This document shows, in pieces, positions 17,649-26,945 of a stretch of DNA of 64,000 nucleotides; the first letter of the stretch is position 1; every line of letters starts with the position of its first letter. The stretch comes from an uncultured Paracoccaceae bacterium (GTDB taxonomy: Bacteria; Pseudomonadota; Alphaproteobacteria; Rhodobacterales; Rhodobacteraceae), in assembly GCA_947488605.1 (NCBI GenBank), contig CANKZJ010000003.1, forward strand, positions 248,001 to 312,000. Direction: 5' to 3'. The notes under the pieces were generated by a model that was not told where the DNA came from, did not search any database, and worked only from the letters and a program-made list of their open reading frames with translations. Made by a program: the position numbers and the translations under genes.

Positions 17649-18127
17649 GTGTAGATATAGATCAGCGTCCCGGTCTCGATCATCGCATAGATCTCGTCCA
17701 TTTCTTCGTTCTTCACGGCAATACATCCCCATGTCCAATCAGGGGTATTCAGCCATTCTTCGGGCGTGCCGTGAATAAAGATATCCCCACCAGGATCAAC
17801 GCCGAGCGCTTCAGCAGCAGCGACATCGTTTTGATCTGGGTAAGAAATACCCAATGACAGGTGATAACGGCTGTTGGGGTTGCGGCGATCAATGCGATAC
17901 GCGCCCTCTGGCGTGCGCCCATCGCCTTCTTGTTGCTTGTGGCCAACGGGTTCAAAGCCAAGATTGAAATTGTAAGATTTCAGCAGCGTTCTATCGTGCA
18001 AGAACTGCATCTCGCGGCGTTCTTTGAACACCTGAATGCGTGTCACCTCTGGCCCACGATAGCGCGCGGATGAACAGCCCGCCAATCCTACGGCCGTTGC
18101 TGCGATCATTGTTCGTCTTGAAATCAT
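17645..18127 (-). CDS. L,D-transpeptidase lipoprotein (YkuD domain)
   Basis: A 160-residue L,D-transpeptidase of the ErfK/YbiS/YkuD type. The N terminus MISRRTMIAATAVGLAGCSS joins a twin-arginine pair to a lipobox (LAGC), predicting a lipid-anchored, possibly Tat-exported enzyme. The catalytic region has IFIHGTPEEWLN followed by the cysteine in DWTWGCIAVKNEEM, with T-W-G-C in place of the commoner S-H-G-C. Substrate-side motifs such as GDGRTPEGAYRIDRRNPNS match family members. The ATG at 18139 is an alternative start that would only lengthen the leader. It converges on the CAP gene. Confidence 0.92.
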   Translation of the reverse strand: MISRRTMIAATAVGLAGCSSARYRGPEVTRIQVFKERREMQFLHDRTLLKSYNFNLGFEPVGHKQQEGDGRTPEGAYRIDRRNPNSRYHLSLGISYPDQNDVAAAEALGVDPGGDIFIHGTPEEWLNTPDWTWGCIAVKNEEMDEIYAMIETGTLIYIYT

Positions 18128-18215
18128 GTCACTGCCCATCAATACGGTCTATGCCGTTTTAATGACTGATATAAGAAAATTATGTCTGAAGGTAGACAAA
18201 CGAGGCGTGAAACCA

Positions 18216-19418
18216 TCATTTCCGCGTGAATGATGCAACAACCTCAACATGCGGTGACCACCGGAACTGATCAACGACCTGTAGCCAAGGCATCGCAAAA
18301 CCCGCATCAACCAGAACTTTCGCATCCCGTGCAAAGGTAACCGGGTTGCATGACACCATCGCAATCGTCTTGATTTCTGAACTAGCGAGCGTCTGAATTT
18401 GCGCCTCGGCGCCTGCACGTGGCGGATCAATCACAGCCGCATCAAAGTGGCGCAACTCGTCTGCCTCCAACGGCCTGCGAAACAGATCGCGTTTTTCGGT
18501 TGTGACGCGTCGCAGCTCGTGACCTTCGCGCCAGCCACGATCCAATGCATCCAACATCGCGCCTTCACCTTCAACGGCATGGACCTCGGCACGGGCCGCA
18601 AGTGGCAGGGTGAATGTTCCACATCCGGCAAAGAGGTCGACAACCCGACCCGCCTTTTGCGTAATCTCCTCGACCGCAGCCAGCAGAGCTTGCTCACCAT
18701 GTTTAGTCGCCTGCAAGAATGCACCCGGCGGCGGGACAACACTCGTTCCGTCAAAATCCTGCGCTGGCGGATTGATCGTCACAACCGGTTCATCGTTCCA
18801 AACAAGGCGCGACAGACCGTGCTGGTTCGCCAATGCGGCCAGCTCTACGCGCAATTGAGAGGTCAATTCTTTGTCCGTTGTGACCAAAACATCGGGACCC
18901 AAAGTCGCGTCTGTGACGGTCAAATCGATCTCGCCTTTTCGGGAACACGCGAGAACCGTCAGAGCCTCTAACGCAGGAAAGCTGTTGATCAGGGCAGGTG
19001 TCAGCAACTGGCAATCCGGCACTTCAACCAGATTATCCGAAGCGCGGGTATGGAAACCCACCATCGCACCCTTTTTTGTGCGTCTGCCAGAAAGCTTTGC
19101 GCGCCTGCGTGACTGTGCCGGTGAAGTGGCAATCGCCCGCAACTCCGGGCTCAAACCGCGCGCTTGTAGGGCTTTTGCGACGATGTCTTTTTTCCAATCC
19201 GCCACAAAACTGTCAGTCGCATGCTGCATCGCGCAGCCACCACATGACTTGTAATGCCTGCAAGGGGCAGCAACGCGGTCGGTCGAAGGCGTAAGAATAC
19301 GGACGGTTCCGTCTTGGGCGACATCAACCTCTTCGCCAGGCAAAACGCGCGGCAACAAGGATCGCCCATCGGACACACGCCCCATCCCAAGGTGGGTTAG
19401 ACTCTCAATTCTAAGCAT
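18216..19418 (-). CDS. 23S rRNA (uracil-5-)-methyltransferase, RlmD/TrmA family
   Basis: A 400-residue RNA uridine C5-methyltransferase. It begins with a TRAM-like RNA-binding segment, then has an iron-sulfur cluster motif with cysteines in APCRHYKSCGGCAMQHA, as in RlmC/RlmD. The catalytic half shows the SAM motif VDLFAGCGTFTLPLA, VIDPPRAGAEAQ, and the nucleophilic cysteine in VSCNPVTFARD. Whether it modifies U1939 or U747 or tRNA cannot be decided from sequence alone. It directly follows the two ABC exporter genes with no gap. Confidence 0.92.
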   Translation of the reverse strand: MLRIESLTHLGMGRVSDGRSLLPRVLPGEEVDVAQDGTVRILTPSTDRVAAPCRHYKSCGGCAMQHATDSFVADWKKDIVAKALQARGLSPELRAIATSPAQSRRRAKLSGRRTKKGAMVGFHTRASDNLVEVPDCQLLTPALINSFPALEALTVLACSRKGEIDLTVTDATLGPDVLVTTDKELTSQLRVELAALANQHGLSRLVWNDEPVVTINPPAQDFDGTSVVPPPGAFLQATKHGEQALLAAVEEITQKAGRVVDLFAGCGTFTLPLAARAEVHAVEGEGAMLDALDRGWREGHELRRVTTEKRDLFRRPLEADELRHFDAAVIDPPRAGAEAQIQTLASSEIKTIAMVSCNPVTFARDAKVLVDAGFAMPWLQVVDQFRWSPHVEVVASFTRK

Positions 19419-21251
19419 TTATTCGGCCGCGTCTTTCACATTGATGAAGCCGCCAGACTGACGATTCCAATAGCGCGCATAAAGCCCGTCTTGGGCCAGC
19501 AGTGCATCATGTGTTCCTTCTTCGACAATGCGGCCAGCGTCAAGCACGACAATGCGGTCCATCCGCGCCAAGGTCGACAGACGGTGCGCAATGGCAATGA
19601 CGGTCTTACCATCCATAATAGACTCTAATGCAGCTTGAATTGATGCTTCGACCTCAGAATCCAGCGCACTTGTTGCCTCGTCCAGAACAAGGATCGGGGC
19701 ATCTTTGAGGATAGCGCGCGCAATCGCGATCCGCTGACGCTGACCACCAGAAAGCTTTACGCCACGCTCGCCAAGATGCGCATCATAGCCGGACCTGTTC
19801 TTATGGTCCTTAAGCGTTTCAATGAATTCATGCGCCTCGGCCTGCCGCGCTGCTGCTTCGATTTCTTCGCGCGTCGCATCAGGTTTGCCATATTTGATGT
19901 TGTCGTGAGCAGAGCGGTTAAACATCGCCGTTTCTTGCGTCACCATCGCGATTTGGCGGCGCAGGCTTTCTTGGGTCACGTCGCGCACATCAACGCCGTC
20001 GATCTGAACTTTGCCGGCTTCGGTATCATAAAGCCGCAAGAGCAAGGCAACCAAGGTCGATTTACCCGCACCCGAAGCCCCGACAAGGCCCAGCTTTTCG
20101 CCCGGACGCACCGCAAGCGTCACATCGTCCAAGCCACCGGGGCCACCACCATAACTGAAGGATACATTGTCCAGCGCAATCGCGCCTTCGTGCGCAACCA
20201 GATCCTGTGCATCAGGCGTATCCGTCAGAGTATGTGCGGGGCTAAGCGTGTTCATTGCGTCCTCAACCTCGCCCACGTTGGCATACATGCCCATCAGGGT
20301 GAAGCTGACCCAACCCGTCATCTGTGACAAACGCAATGAAATTGCACCAGCGGCAGCGATATCACCGGCAGACGCCGCACCAGTTGTCCAGAAATAGAGC
20401 GTCAGGCCCACCAGAATAACGGGCAACAACCCGCCCAGCGCCATCAACCAAAAACGGAACGACGCAGAAAGCCAACCATAGCTAACGGCAGTGCCCCAAT
20501 AGTTCTCCATCGCATCGATAGCAGCCCGGTCTTCGTGATCGTCATGCGCAAACAGTTTTACCGTCTTAATGTTCGTGATCGTATCAACCACCTGCCCCGT
20601 CACCATCGCACGCGTTGCGGCACGCGCCTTTGACCGATGACGGATACGCGGCATGAAAAAGCGGATCAATGCAATGTAAGAGATTGCCCAAAGCGCCAAC
20701 AGGCCCGCAGATCGTGCATCGATGGTGAAAAGCAGGATCACAGAACCTATCAAAGACGCCAATGCAAAGGCGACAGTGTGGATCATGTCCACGATCAGAT
20801 CAGTCGCCGCGCGTGCTGCTTGCATCTGCTTTTGTGCGATCCGCCCCGCAAAATCATCGTCAAAAAATGTGACCGATTGCCCAAGGGAATGTCTATGTAA
20901 ACGCGACAAGATCAAGTTGCCCAAAGACGGGCCCACGACCACGGCCTGCATTACACCAGAAACGCCCAGGATGATGGGGCGCAAAACAACAAAAAATGCG
21001 GTCACGCCAAGCAACAAAAGTACATTTTCCGAAAAGTACCCTTCGCCAGAAGATGTGAGTGCCGCATCAATGACCCAGCCCAACATCAATGCTGTTGCGA
21101 CCTCAAGTGTGCCCGCAAAAGCAGACACTAATCCAGCCCAGAGCGTCACTTTCGTGCTGCCCTTTAAACACCACCGCAGGAACGCCAACAGCGTCTGCGG
21201 CGGCGGTCCTTCGGCAGGTTCAAATGGGTCGATCCAGCGTTCTGGGGTCAT
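19419..21251 (-). CDS. ABC exporter, fused permease and ATPase (first of an adjacent pair)
   Basis: A 610-residue half-transporter with a six-helix exporter-type membrane domain (about residues 30-330) followed by an ATPase domain. Visible motifs: Walker A GASGAGKST, Q-loop VTQETAMFN, signature KLSGGQRQR, Walker B ILVLDEATSALDSE and switch histidine in AIAHRLST. All are canonical. Such proteins export lipids, drugs or peptides as dimers. It overlaps the gene for a second, similar exporter by four bases, so the two may form a heterodimer. The substrate is unknown. Confidence 0.95.
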   Translation of the reverse strand: MTPERWIDPFEPAEGPPPQTLLAFLRWCLKGSTKVTLWAGLVSAFAGTLEVATALMLGWVIDAALTSSGEGYFSENVLLLLGVTAFFVVLRPIILGVSGVMQAVVVGPSLGNLILSRLHRHSLGQSVTFFDDDFAGRIAQKQMQAARAATDLIVDMIHTVAFALASLIGSVILLFTIDARSAGLLALWAISYIALIRFFMPRIRHRSKARAATRAMVTGQVVDTITNIKTVKLFAHDDHEDRAAIDAMENYWGTAVSYGWLSASFRFWLMALGGLLPVILVGLTLYFWTTGAASAGDIAAAGAISLRLSQMTGWVSFTLMGMYANVGEVEDAMNTLSPAHTLTDTPDAQDLVAHEGAIALDNVSFSYGGGPGGLDDVTLAVRPGEKLGLVGASGAGKSTLVALLLRLYDTEAGKVQIDGVDVRDVTQESLRRQIAMVTQETAMFNRSAHDNIKYGKPDATREEIEAAARQAEAHEFIETLKDHKNRSGYDAHLGERGVKLSGGQRQRIAIARAILKDAPILVLDEATSALDSEVEASIQAALESIMDGKTVIAIAHRLSTLARMDRIVVLDAGRIVEEGTHDALLAQDGLYARYWNRQSGGFINVKDAAE

Positions 21252-23095
21252 GTCGTTCCTTTGGCGCTCTGTCCCAAAAAGCCGCCAGATTGGCGTGCCC
21301 AGAACCGTGCGTATTGTCCGTTCTCAACCAGCAACTCGTCATGCGTGCCGTCTTCGATGATCCGCCCTTGATCCATCACGATGATCCGGTCCATCTGGGC
21401 AATCGTCGATAAACGGTGTGCAATCGCGATAACGGTTTTACCTGCCATCATCCCATATAGCGTCTGTTGGATGGCAGCCTCGACCTCACTATCTAGGGCG
21501 CTGGTCGCTTCATCCAACAGCAAGATAGGCGCATCTTTCAAAATGACGCGCGCCAAGGCTATCCTCTGGCGCTGACCGCCCGAGAGCTTCACCCCACGCT
21601 CGCCGACACGCGCGTCATAACCCGCGTTTCCTTCGTTATCTTCAAGCCCAAGAATGAAGTCATGCGCCTCGGCTTTGCGTGCCGCTGCGATCATTTCGTC
21701 CTCAGTCGCCGTTGGGCATCCGTAAAGGATGTTTTCGCGCACCGACCGATGCAAAAGGGCACTGTCTTGCTGCACCATACCAATGGCGCTGCGCAAACTG
21801 TCTTGTGTTGCAGATTTGATGTCTTGGCCATCAATCAAAATCTGTCCCTGTTCAACATCATAGAACCGCAACAGCAACTTCACGAGCGTGGACTTCCCCG
21901 CGCCAGATTGGCCAACAAGGCCAACCTTTTCACCCGGGGCAATCGACAAGTTCACGTGATCCAAACCGCCGGTTTTCTTGCCATAGTGATGTGACAAGTC
22001 ACGAACCTCGACAGCACCAGCGATAAGTTCAAGGGGTTTTGCGGCCTCCTCATCAATCAAGGTCACCGGCTGCGCGATGGTTTGCATACCCTCTGACACG
22101 ACGCCCAGTTCGCGGAAAAAGTTTGTCACGGCCCACATGATCCAGCCCGACATGGCATTCAACCGCAATGCAAGCGACGTCGCCACCGCAACGACCCCGA
22201 CGGTAGCGGCACCCTGCATCCACAGCCAAATTGCCCATCCCACAACGCCCACGACCAGCAGGCCGTTCAGCAACATCAGGCCCGCATCCATAATCGTATA
22301 AAGCCGCATCTCGACTTGGAATGTGCGGCGCGCCTCTTCAATTGCTTCTTTGGCGTAATCCACCTCGCGGTCATGGTGCGCGAACATCTTGACGGAATGG
22401 ATATTGGTATAGCTGTCGACAACCCGCCCTGTAACAGCGCTTCGCGCGTTTGAAGCGGCCTCCGATGCAGGCCCGATGCGCCGCACAACCCACCGCAGCA
22501 GGAAAATGTAGGGTACAATCCACAAAAGTAGCGGCACCAACAGACGCATATCCGCCTGCCCCATCAAGACTGCGGCGGCGATGACATAGGCCAGCGCAAA
22601 TGTGATCGCATCAAACAGCTGAAACACCACCTCGCCCGCAGCGGGGGGTGTCTGCATGATGCGGTTCGCGATACGACCTGCAAAATCATCCTCGAACCAA
22701 CCAACCGATTGGCGCAGGACGTGACGGTGCGCGCGCCACCGAACCAGCGTGCCAAAGTTTGGCAGGATCGTGTTATTCAGCAACAATATCTGAAACAGAT
22801 GGAACGCGGGTCGCATCGTCAAGATCAGAATTGCGACGACAATAAACTCGCCGCCACTCTCTTCCCAAACTTGTGCTGGCGTACCGTCGGACAAGATATC
22901 GACCAGCCGACCCAAATAGCCCAGCAGCCAAATCTCCACGATGGCGATGACAATAGATGTCAGGCCCGTAACCCAGAATACCTTTTTGAATGGCTCCGCG
23001 TATTCACGCAGGAACGGATAGAGCCGCTTGGGCGGCGTGTCGCTCTCCTTGTATGTCACATAGGGATCGACAAGACCTTCGAAGAATCGAAACAT
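21248..23095 (-). CDS. ABC exporter, fused permease and ATPase (second of an adjacent pair)
   Basis: A 615-residue exporter half with the same layout as its neighbour: membrane domain (about residues 40-340) and ATPase with Walker A GQSGAGKST, Q-loop VQQDSALLH, KLSGGQRQR, ILLLDEATSALDSE and AIAHRLST. Neither partner has the degenerate Walker B glutamate of asymmetric heterodimers, so both ATP sites should hydrolyse. The shared ATGA and parallel sequence suggest tandem duplication and joint assembly, though homodimers are possible. The ATG at 23095 has AGAGGC upstream. Confidence 0.95.
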   Translation of the reverse strand: MFRFFEGLVDPYVTYKESDTPPKRLYPFLREYAEPFKKVFWVTGLTSIVIAIVEIWLLGYLGRLVDILSDGTPAQVWEESGGEFIVVAILILTMRPAFHLFQILLLNNTILPNFGTLVRWRAHRHVLRQSVGWFEDDFAGRIANRIMQTPPAAGEVVFQLFDAITFALAYVIAAAVLMGQADMRLLVPLLLWIVPYIFLLRWVVRRIGPASEAASNARSAVTGRVVDSYTNIHSVKMFAHHDREVDYAKEAIEEARRTFQVEMRLYTIMDAGLMLLNGLLVVGVVGWAIWLWMQGAATVGVVAVATSLALRLNAMSGWIMWAVTNFFRELGVVSEGMQTIAQPVTLIDEEAAKPLELIAGAVEVRDLSHHYGKKTGGLDHVNLSIAPGEKVGLVGQSGAGKSTLVKLLLRFYDVEQGQILIDGQDIKSATQDSLRSAIGMVQQDSALLHRSVRENILYGCPTATEDEMIAAARKAEAHDFILGLEDNEGNAGYDARVGERGVKLSGGQRQRIALARVILKDAPILLLDEATSALDSEVEAAIQQTLYGMMAGKTVIAIAHRLSTIAQMDRIIVMDQGRIIEDGTHDELLVENGQYARFWARQSGGFLGQSAKGTT

Positions 23096-23137
23096 GGGTC
23101 TGCCTCTGGGGGTTATGCACCAGCTATACCAAAGGTT

Positions 23138-23722
23138 TTACTGGAGAAAAAGCAGGACTGAAAAACCGACCAAGGCAAGCGCCATGATGCGCATGAAAAT
23201 ACGCCATGCCGCTTCGTTGGTCAGCAGATACGACAACAGACTGCCAGCGACAGCCCAGAAGGTACAAACCCCCAGATTGATGGTCGAAAAAGTAGCGGCC
23301 AATGACATTGCCTGCTGCACAGGCGCAAGTGTCGCGACATAGGCGGTTGCACTTAGGGCGACGGCCCAAACCTTGGGATTCACCCACTGAAATAAAACCG
23401 CCTCGATAAACGTGAACGGCTTGTCGGTCTCTTTATTCTTGGCAGGGTCAGCGCGCCACAAGTTGTACGCCATCCAAAGGATCCAAAGGCTGGCAACGAT
23501 CTTTAGCACAAACCCCAGTGCTGGTTGCGCCGTGATTAACGCACCAATACCAATACCTGTGACCGCTGCAATGACGCCGACACCCAAGGCCACACCAATG
23601 ATATGTGGCACCGTTTGTTGAAAACCAAAACGGGCGCCCGATGCAGTGATCAGGATCACATTTGGACCAGGCGAGAAAAGCCCAAAGAACACGAAACCGA
23701 TCAAAGGCAGAAATTCAGTCAA
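23138..23722 (-). CDS. LysE-family translocator
   Basis: A 194-residue inner-membrane protein with about six hydrophobic segments and the LysE/RhtB signature FGLFSPGPNVILITASGARFGFQ near the N terminus. Family members export amino acids such as lysine or homoserine lactones; the substrate here is unknown. The reading frame starts with a TTG at 23722, eight bases inside the 3' end of the CCA transferase gene, and no ATG is available nearby, so it probably depends on translational coupling. Confidence 0.9.
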   Translation of the reverse strand: MTEFLPLIGFVFFGLFSPGPNVILITASGARFGFQQTVPHIIGVALGVGVIAAVTGIGIGALITAQPALGFVLKIVASLWILWMAYNLWRADPAKNKETDKPFTFIEAVLFQWVNPKVWAVALSATAYVATLAPVQQAMSLAATFSTINLGVCTFWAVAGSLLSYLLTNEAAWRIFMRIMALALVGFSVLLFLQ

Positions 23723-24851
23723 GCAATTGATCTTTCGTCAATGTGAAGCCCGAACTTATCCACCGCGCCTCGGCTACTTTTAAGGCTTTACCAAGTGCGG
23801 GACCGCTTAAGGCAGGCATCAGGTCAGCCGCTTTAAGCGGGAACGTCTGTTTCGCGGCATCTTCGATCTGTTTCACCGCGGCTGGGTCAATGGATTGGCC
23901 AAGCGAAGCCGATTGCACCAGCAGAACATCGCGCCCAGCGCGCGCACCATACCGGTAGCCTGCTTCAACCGGTGAAATGCCGGACGTCATATTTATAAGA
24001 TCACGGGCCTGCGCATTCGAAAGCCGCAGCGCGTCATTTGGTGCCCCGCCAATCACGGCAAGCCTGCGCAACGGATCGGGCTTGATATCTAGCGACTGCT
24101 CTAGGTGTACCAAAACGGCAAGGCTGCCTGGTTCTGCACCGGGTAGAATCTGCGCCAGAGCACCGGTTGTTGCCATCGACGCCAAAGCAGGCGCTGGGTC
24201 CGGTGCGGCCAGCAGTTTCAGCATCTCAGCCGTAATCCGTTCAGCGGAAAGTGATTGCAAACCATCAATGTTTTCGGCGCAAGCGGCCAAACCGTCAGCA
24301 TCCGGTCCATCATTCACATTGCCGTACCAAGCGTAGAACCGAAAAAATCGCAAGATACGCAGGTAGTCTTCCTTGATCCGTAAATCAGCGTCTTCAATGA
24401 ACCGAATACGCCGCGCTTGCAGGTCGGGCAAGCCGCCCAACGGGTCAGCGATCTGGCCTTCAGCATCCGCATAAAGCGCATTCATCGTGAAATCGCGGCG
24501 GCGCGCATCATCTGTGATGTTGTCCGAGAACGCGACGGTTGCACGTCTGCCGTCCGTTGCGACATCGCGGCGAAATGTCGTGATTTCAAATGGGACATCA
24601 TCTACGACCAGCGTAACTGTCCCGTGATCGATGCCTGTTGGAATTGCTTTGATCTTCGCAGTCTTGGCCAACTTTATGACAACGTCGGGCAATGCGTCTG
24701 TCGAAAGATCAAGATCGGCCACCGGTTCGCCCAGCAGTTCGTTCCGCACGCAGCCACCCACAAACCACGCTTGATGGCCTGCATCAGTCAGCAATTTGCA
24801 AACCTTTTGCGCGGCTTCGTTATGCAGCCAAGGCGCGGAAATCTTGGTCAT
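23715..24851 (-). CDS. cca: CCA tRNA nucleotidyltransferase
   Basis: A 378-residue class II tRNA nucleotidyltransferase that adds or repairs the 3' CCA of tRNA. The catalytic head has AWFVGGCVRNELLGEPVADLDLST (metal-binding DLD), then ARRRDFTMNALYAD and the template motif DYLRILRFFRFYAWYG. The C-terminal body is of the alphaproteobacterial type without an HD motif that I can see. It overlaps the Nudix gene by four bases and the LysE gene by eight, in an hslO-nudix-cca-lysE unit. Confidence 0.95.
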   Translation of the reverse strand: MTKISAPWLHNEAAQKVCKLLTDAGHQAWFVGGCVRNELLGEPVADLDLSTDALPDVVIKLAKTAKIKAIPTGIDHGTVTLVVDDVPFEITTFRRDVATDGRRATVAFSDNITDDARRRDFTMNALYADAEGQIADPLGGLPDLQARRIRFIEDADLRIKEDYLRILRFFRFYAWYGNVNDGPDADGLAACAENIDGLQSLSAERITAEMLKLLAAPDPAPALASMATTGALAQILPGAEPGSLAVLVHLEQSLDIKPDPLRRLAVIGGAPNDALRLSNAQARDLINMTSGISPVEAGYRYGARAGRDVLLVQSASLGQSIDPAAVKQIEDAAKQTFPLKAADLMPALSGPALGKALKVAEARWISSGFTLTKDQLLD

Positions 24852-25438
24852 GCCATCCGCTCTGCGAAGGCGCGCAAGATGCGGGCCGTTGCGCCCCAGA
24901 TGTAGTAAGGGCCGAAGGGTACGGTGTAATAGAGTCTTTTTCGGCCTTGCCAGCGGCGACCTTCGATTAGAAAATTTGCAGGTTCAAGCAGATGCGCCAG
25001 CGGCACTTCGAAGATTTCGCTTACCTCCCCCACCTCTGGCACCGGATCGTAGTAACCATGAATCAGTGCCAAGACTGGCGTCACTTGATAGCCCGTCACA
25101 GTTTGATGAGGGGGAAGTGTGCCGACGACACTAACGATGTCCGAAGGCAGACCGATTTCTTCGCGTGCTTCGCGTAACGCGGCATCAACAAGCGTCATGT
25201 CGATCGGGTCCTGCTTGCCGCCCGGGAAGGCGATCTGGCCCGGATGATGCTTAAGCCGAGCCGAGCGTTTTGTCAGAATAACAGTCTCTGTTTCAGCCCG
25301 AATACCAATTAATACCGCAGCTGGCGTCAGTTGAACCTGTGGTATCTTCACGTCTGGATTCAAATCAAAATCAGAAGACGCGCCGCCCGAATGGGCCAGC
25401 GCGTCTTCCAGTTTCTTGCGCAGGTCAGGCACTGGCAT
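24848..25438 (-). CDS. Nudix hydrolase, CoA pyrophosphatase (NudL) type
   Basis: A 196-residue Nudix enzyme. The Nudix box is complete (GGKQDPIDMTLVDAALREAREEIGL), preceded by LTKRSARLKHHPGQIAFPG, the pattern typical of coenzyme A pyrophosphatases of the NudL/YeaB type. Such enzymes cut CoA or its derivatives to phosphopantetheine and adenosine bisphosphate. GAGG lies six bases before the ATG at 25438. This start overlaps the end of hslO by 14 bases; a longer frame begins 11 codons earlier but lacks a site. Confidence 0.92.
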   Translation of the reverse strand: MPVPDLRKKLEDALAHSGGASSDFDLNPDVKIPQVQLTPAAVLIGIRAETETVILTKRSARLKHHPGQIAFPGGKQDPIDMTLVDAALREAREEIGLPSDIVSVVGTLPPHQTVTGYQVTPVLALIHGYYDPVPEVGEVSEIFEVPLAHLLEPANFLIEGRRWQGRKRLYYTVPFGPYYIWGATARILRAFAERMA

Positions 25439-26417
25439 CCTTGGCCTCAAACCCCAGCGTTGCGGGATCAAAGACGTAGTGAGACCCGCAGAACTGACAG
25501 TCGGCGGTAACGGTGCCTTCGTCCGTTGTCATCGTCGCAATGTCTTTGGCCGAATAGATCGAAAGACTTTGCCGGACTTTGGCATCCGAACAGCTGCAAC
25601 CAAACTTGATCGGCTGGGCATCATAAACGCGCGGCTGCTCCTCATGGAACAGGCGTACCAACAATTCTGTGGGCGCGACGGTTGGACCAATCAGCTCAAT
25701 CTCGTCAACGGTGTCTAGCAGTGCATTCGCGCGGTTCCAGTTTTCACTTTCATCCGCATCCAGAATGTCCGTCGCATCCAGCAATCCATCTTCGCCTGAA
25801 CCACCTTCGCCAGTCACATGCGGCGACGCTTTTGGCATATGCTGCAAGATCACACCGCTCGCGCGCCAATGTGTGGCCTCGCCGGGTATCTGCGATTGGC
25901 CATAGGTCAGTTGGAATCGCGTCGGAATCTGCTCGGATTGTGCAAAGTAAGTCTCTGCACACGACGACAGTGACCCCCCCGCAATCGGCGTGATTCCCTG
26001 ATAAGGGGTCATATCCTCACCTTGGTCGATCAAAATGGCAAAGTAGCCGTTGCCGATTTGGCTGAATGGATCGGCGGACTGGTCCAGCGTTTCTGCATCA
26101 TAAGACGCATAAGCACGGATCCGCGCGGGCTCCCCATCATCTGTGGGACCATAGTAATCCGTCGCGATCAAGCGGGCGGGGCCAGAGCCACGCACCTGCA
26201 AAGACAGCTTCCACCGCAACTTCATCGTTTGACCAATAAGTGCCGTCAGCAAAGCCATCTCAGCCACCAGACCTTCGATCATGGGGGGATAGCTGTGCTG
26301 TTTCAAAACCTGTTCCAACACGCCATCCAGACGCGCCACCCGGCCACGGATGTCGGATGCGTCAAGTTGAAACGGCAGGACGGTATCGTCCCAGGCGATT
26401 TGGGTGCCTGTGGTCAT
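25425..26417 (-). CDS. hslO: Redox-regulated chaperone Hsp33
   Basis: Hsp33 (330 aa) is a cytoplasmic holdase switched on by oxidation. The C-terminal redox switch has its four zinc cysteines in FGCSCSDAKV and DCQFCGSHYVF. The N-terminal domain shows YPPMIEGLVAEMALLTALIG, LSLQVRGSGPARLIATDYYG and YQGITPIAGGSLSSCAETYFAQSEQIPT, all family features. AAGGAAAGACC precedes the ATG. It heads the hslO-nudix-cca-lysE unit and is divergent from a second Nudix gene. Confidence 0.96.
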   Translation of the reverse strand: MTTGTQIAWDDTVLPFQLDASDIRGRVARLDGVLEQVLKQHSYPPMIEGLVAEMALLTALIGQTMKLRWKLSLQVRGSGPARLIATDYYGPTDDGEPARIRAYASYDAETLDQSADPFSQIGNGYFAILIDQGEDMTPYQGITPIAGGSLSSCAETYFAQSEQIPTRFQLTYGQSQIPGEATHWRASGVILQHMPKASPHVTGEGGSGEDGLLDATDILDADESENWNRANALLDTVDEIELIGPTVAPTELLVRLFHEEQPRVYDAQPIKFGCSCSDAKVRQSLSIYSAKDIATMTTDEGTVTADCQFCGSHYVFDPATLGFEAKDASA

Positions 26418-26495
26418 GGTCTTTCCTTACATGTCAGGAGTTGGCATACCGCGCCTTATATAGGTGGGGCAAGGCAGCGTCCAAGGGGTAAAGCT

Positions 26496-26933
26496 ATGAT
26501 CAGACGGTATGGCAAGGTGCCTGCAACTGGGCAACGGTATAAACACCGGGCGGGTGTTTATGCGATTTTGCCCTTGGACGGGAAGCTTTTGCTGACTTAT
26601 CAGGGCGATCCACATTTTGAGATTCAGCTGCCCGGTGGCGGGATTGATCCAGGCGAACATCCACTGAATGCGCTTCACCGTGAGGTATTCGAAGAAACAG
26701 GATGGCGAATTGCGCACCCTCGCAAATTGGGAACATTCCGGCGGTTCACCTTCATGCCGGAGTACGACCTGTGGGCGGAAAAGTTATGTCATATCTATTT
26801 GGCGCGTCCGGTTAGACCGCATGGACCACCAAGTGAACCCGGGCATATCGCGCTTTGGCTTGATCCGCAGGATGCGGTTTCTGAGCTCTATAATGATGGC
26901 GATGCTGATTTTGTCGCCAGCCTTATGGTATAA
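26496..26933 (+). CDS. Nudix hydrolase
   Basis: A 145-residue Nudix hydrolase with a full Nudix box, PGGGIDPGEHPLNALHREVFEETGW, after a strand-rich start (YAILPLDGKLLLTYQGD). The substrate cannot be predicted. AAGGGG lies seven bases before the ATG at 26496. The open frame continues far upstream, antisense to hslO, but that part is not Nudix-like. The gene is divergent from hslO and followed by a repeat-like sequence before argG. Confidence 0.9.
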   Translation: MIRRYGKVPATGQRYKHRAGVYAILPLDGKLLLTYQGDPHFEIQLPGGGIDPGEHPLNALHREVFEETGWRIAHPRKLGTFRRFTFMPEYDLWAEKLCHIYLARPVRPHGPPSEPGHIALWLDPQDAVSELYNDGDADFVASLMV

Positions 26934-26945
26934 GGCAGAGTTGAT

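Noticed and set aside
21950..21965. TTCACGTGA as a third parS site
   Set aside because: Only the central nine bases resemble parS; the flanking arms do not match, and it lies within an exporter coding sequence.
26022..26495. N-terminal extension of the Nudix frame
   Set aside because: The extension is antisense to hslO and its promoter region, and AAGGGG before the ATG at 26496 fixes the start.
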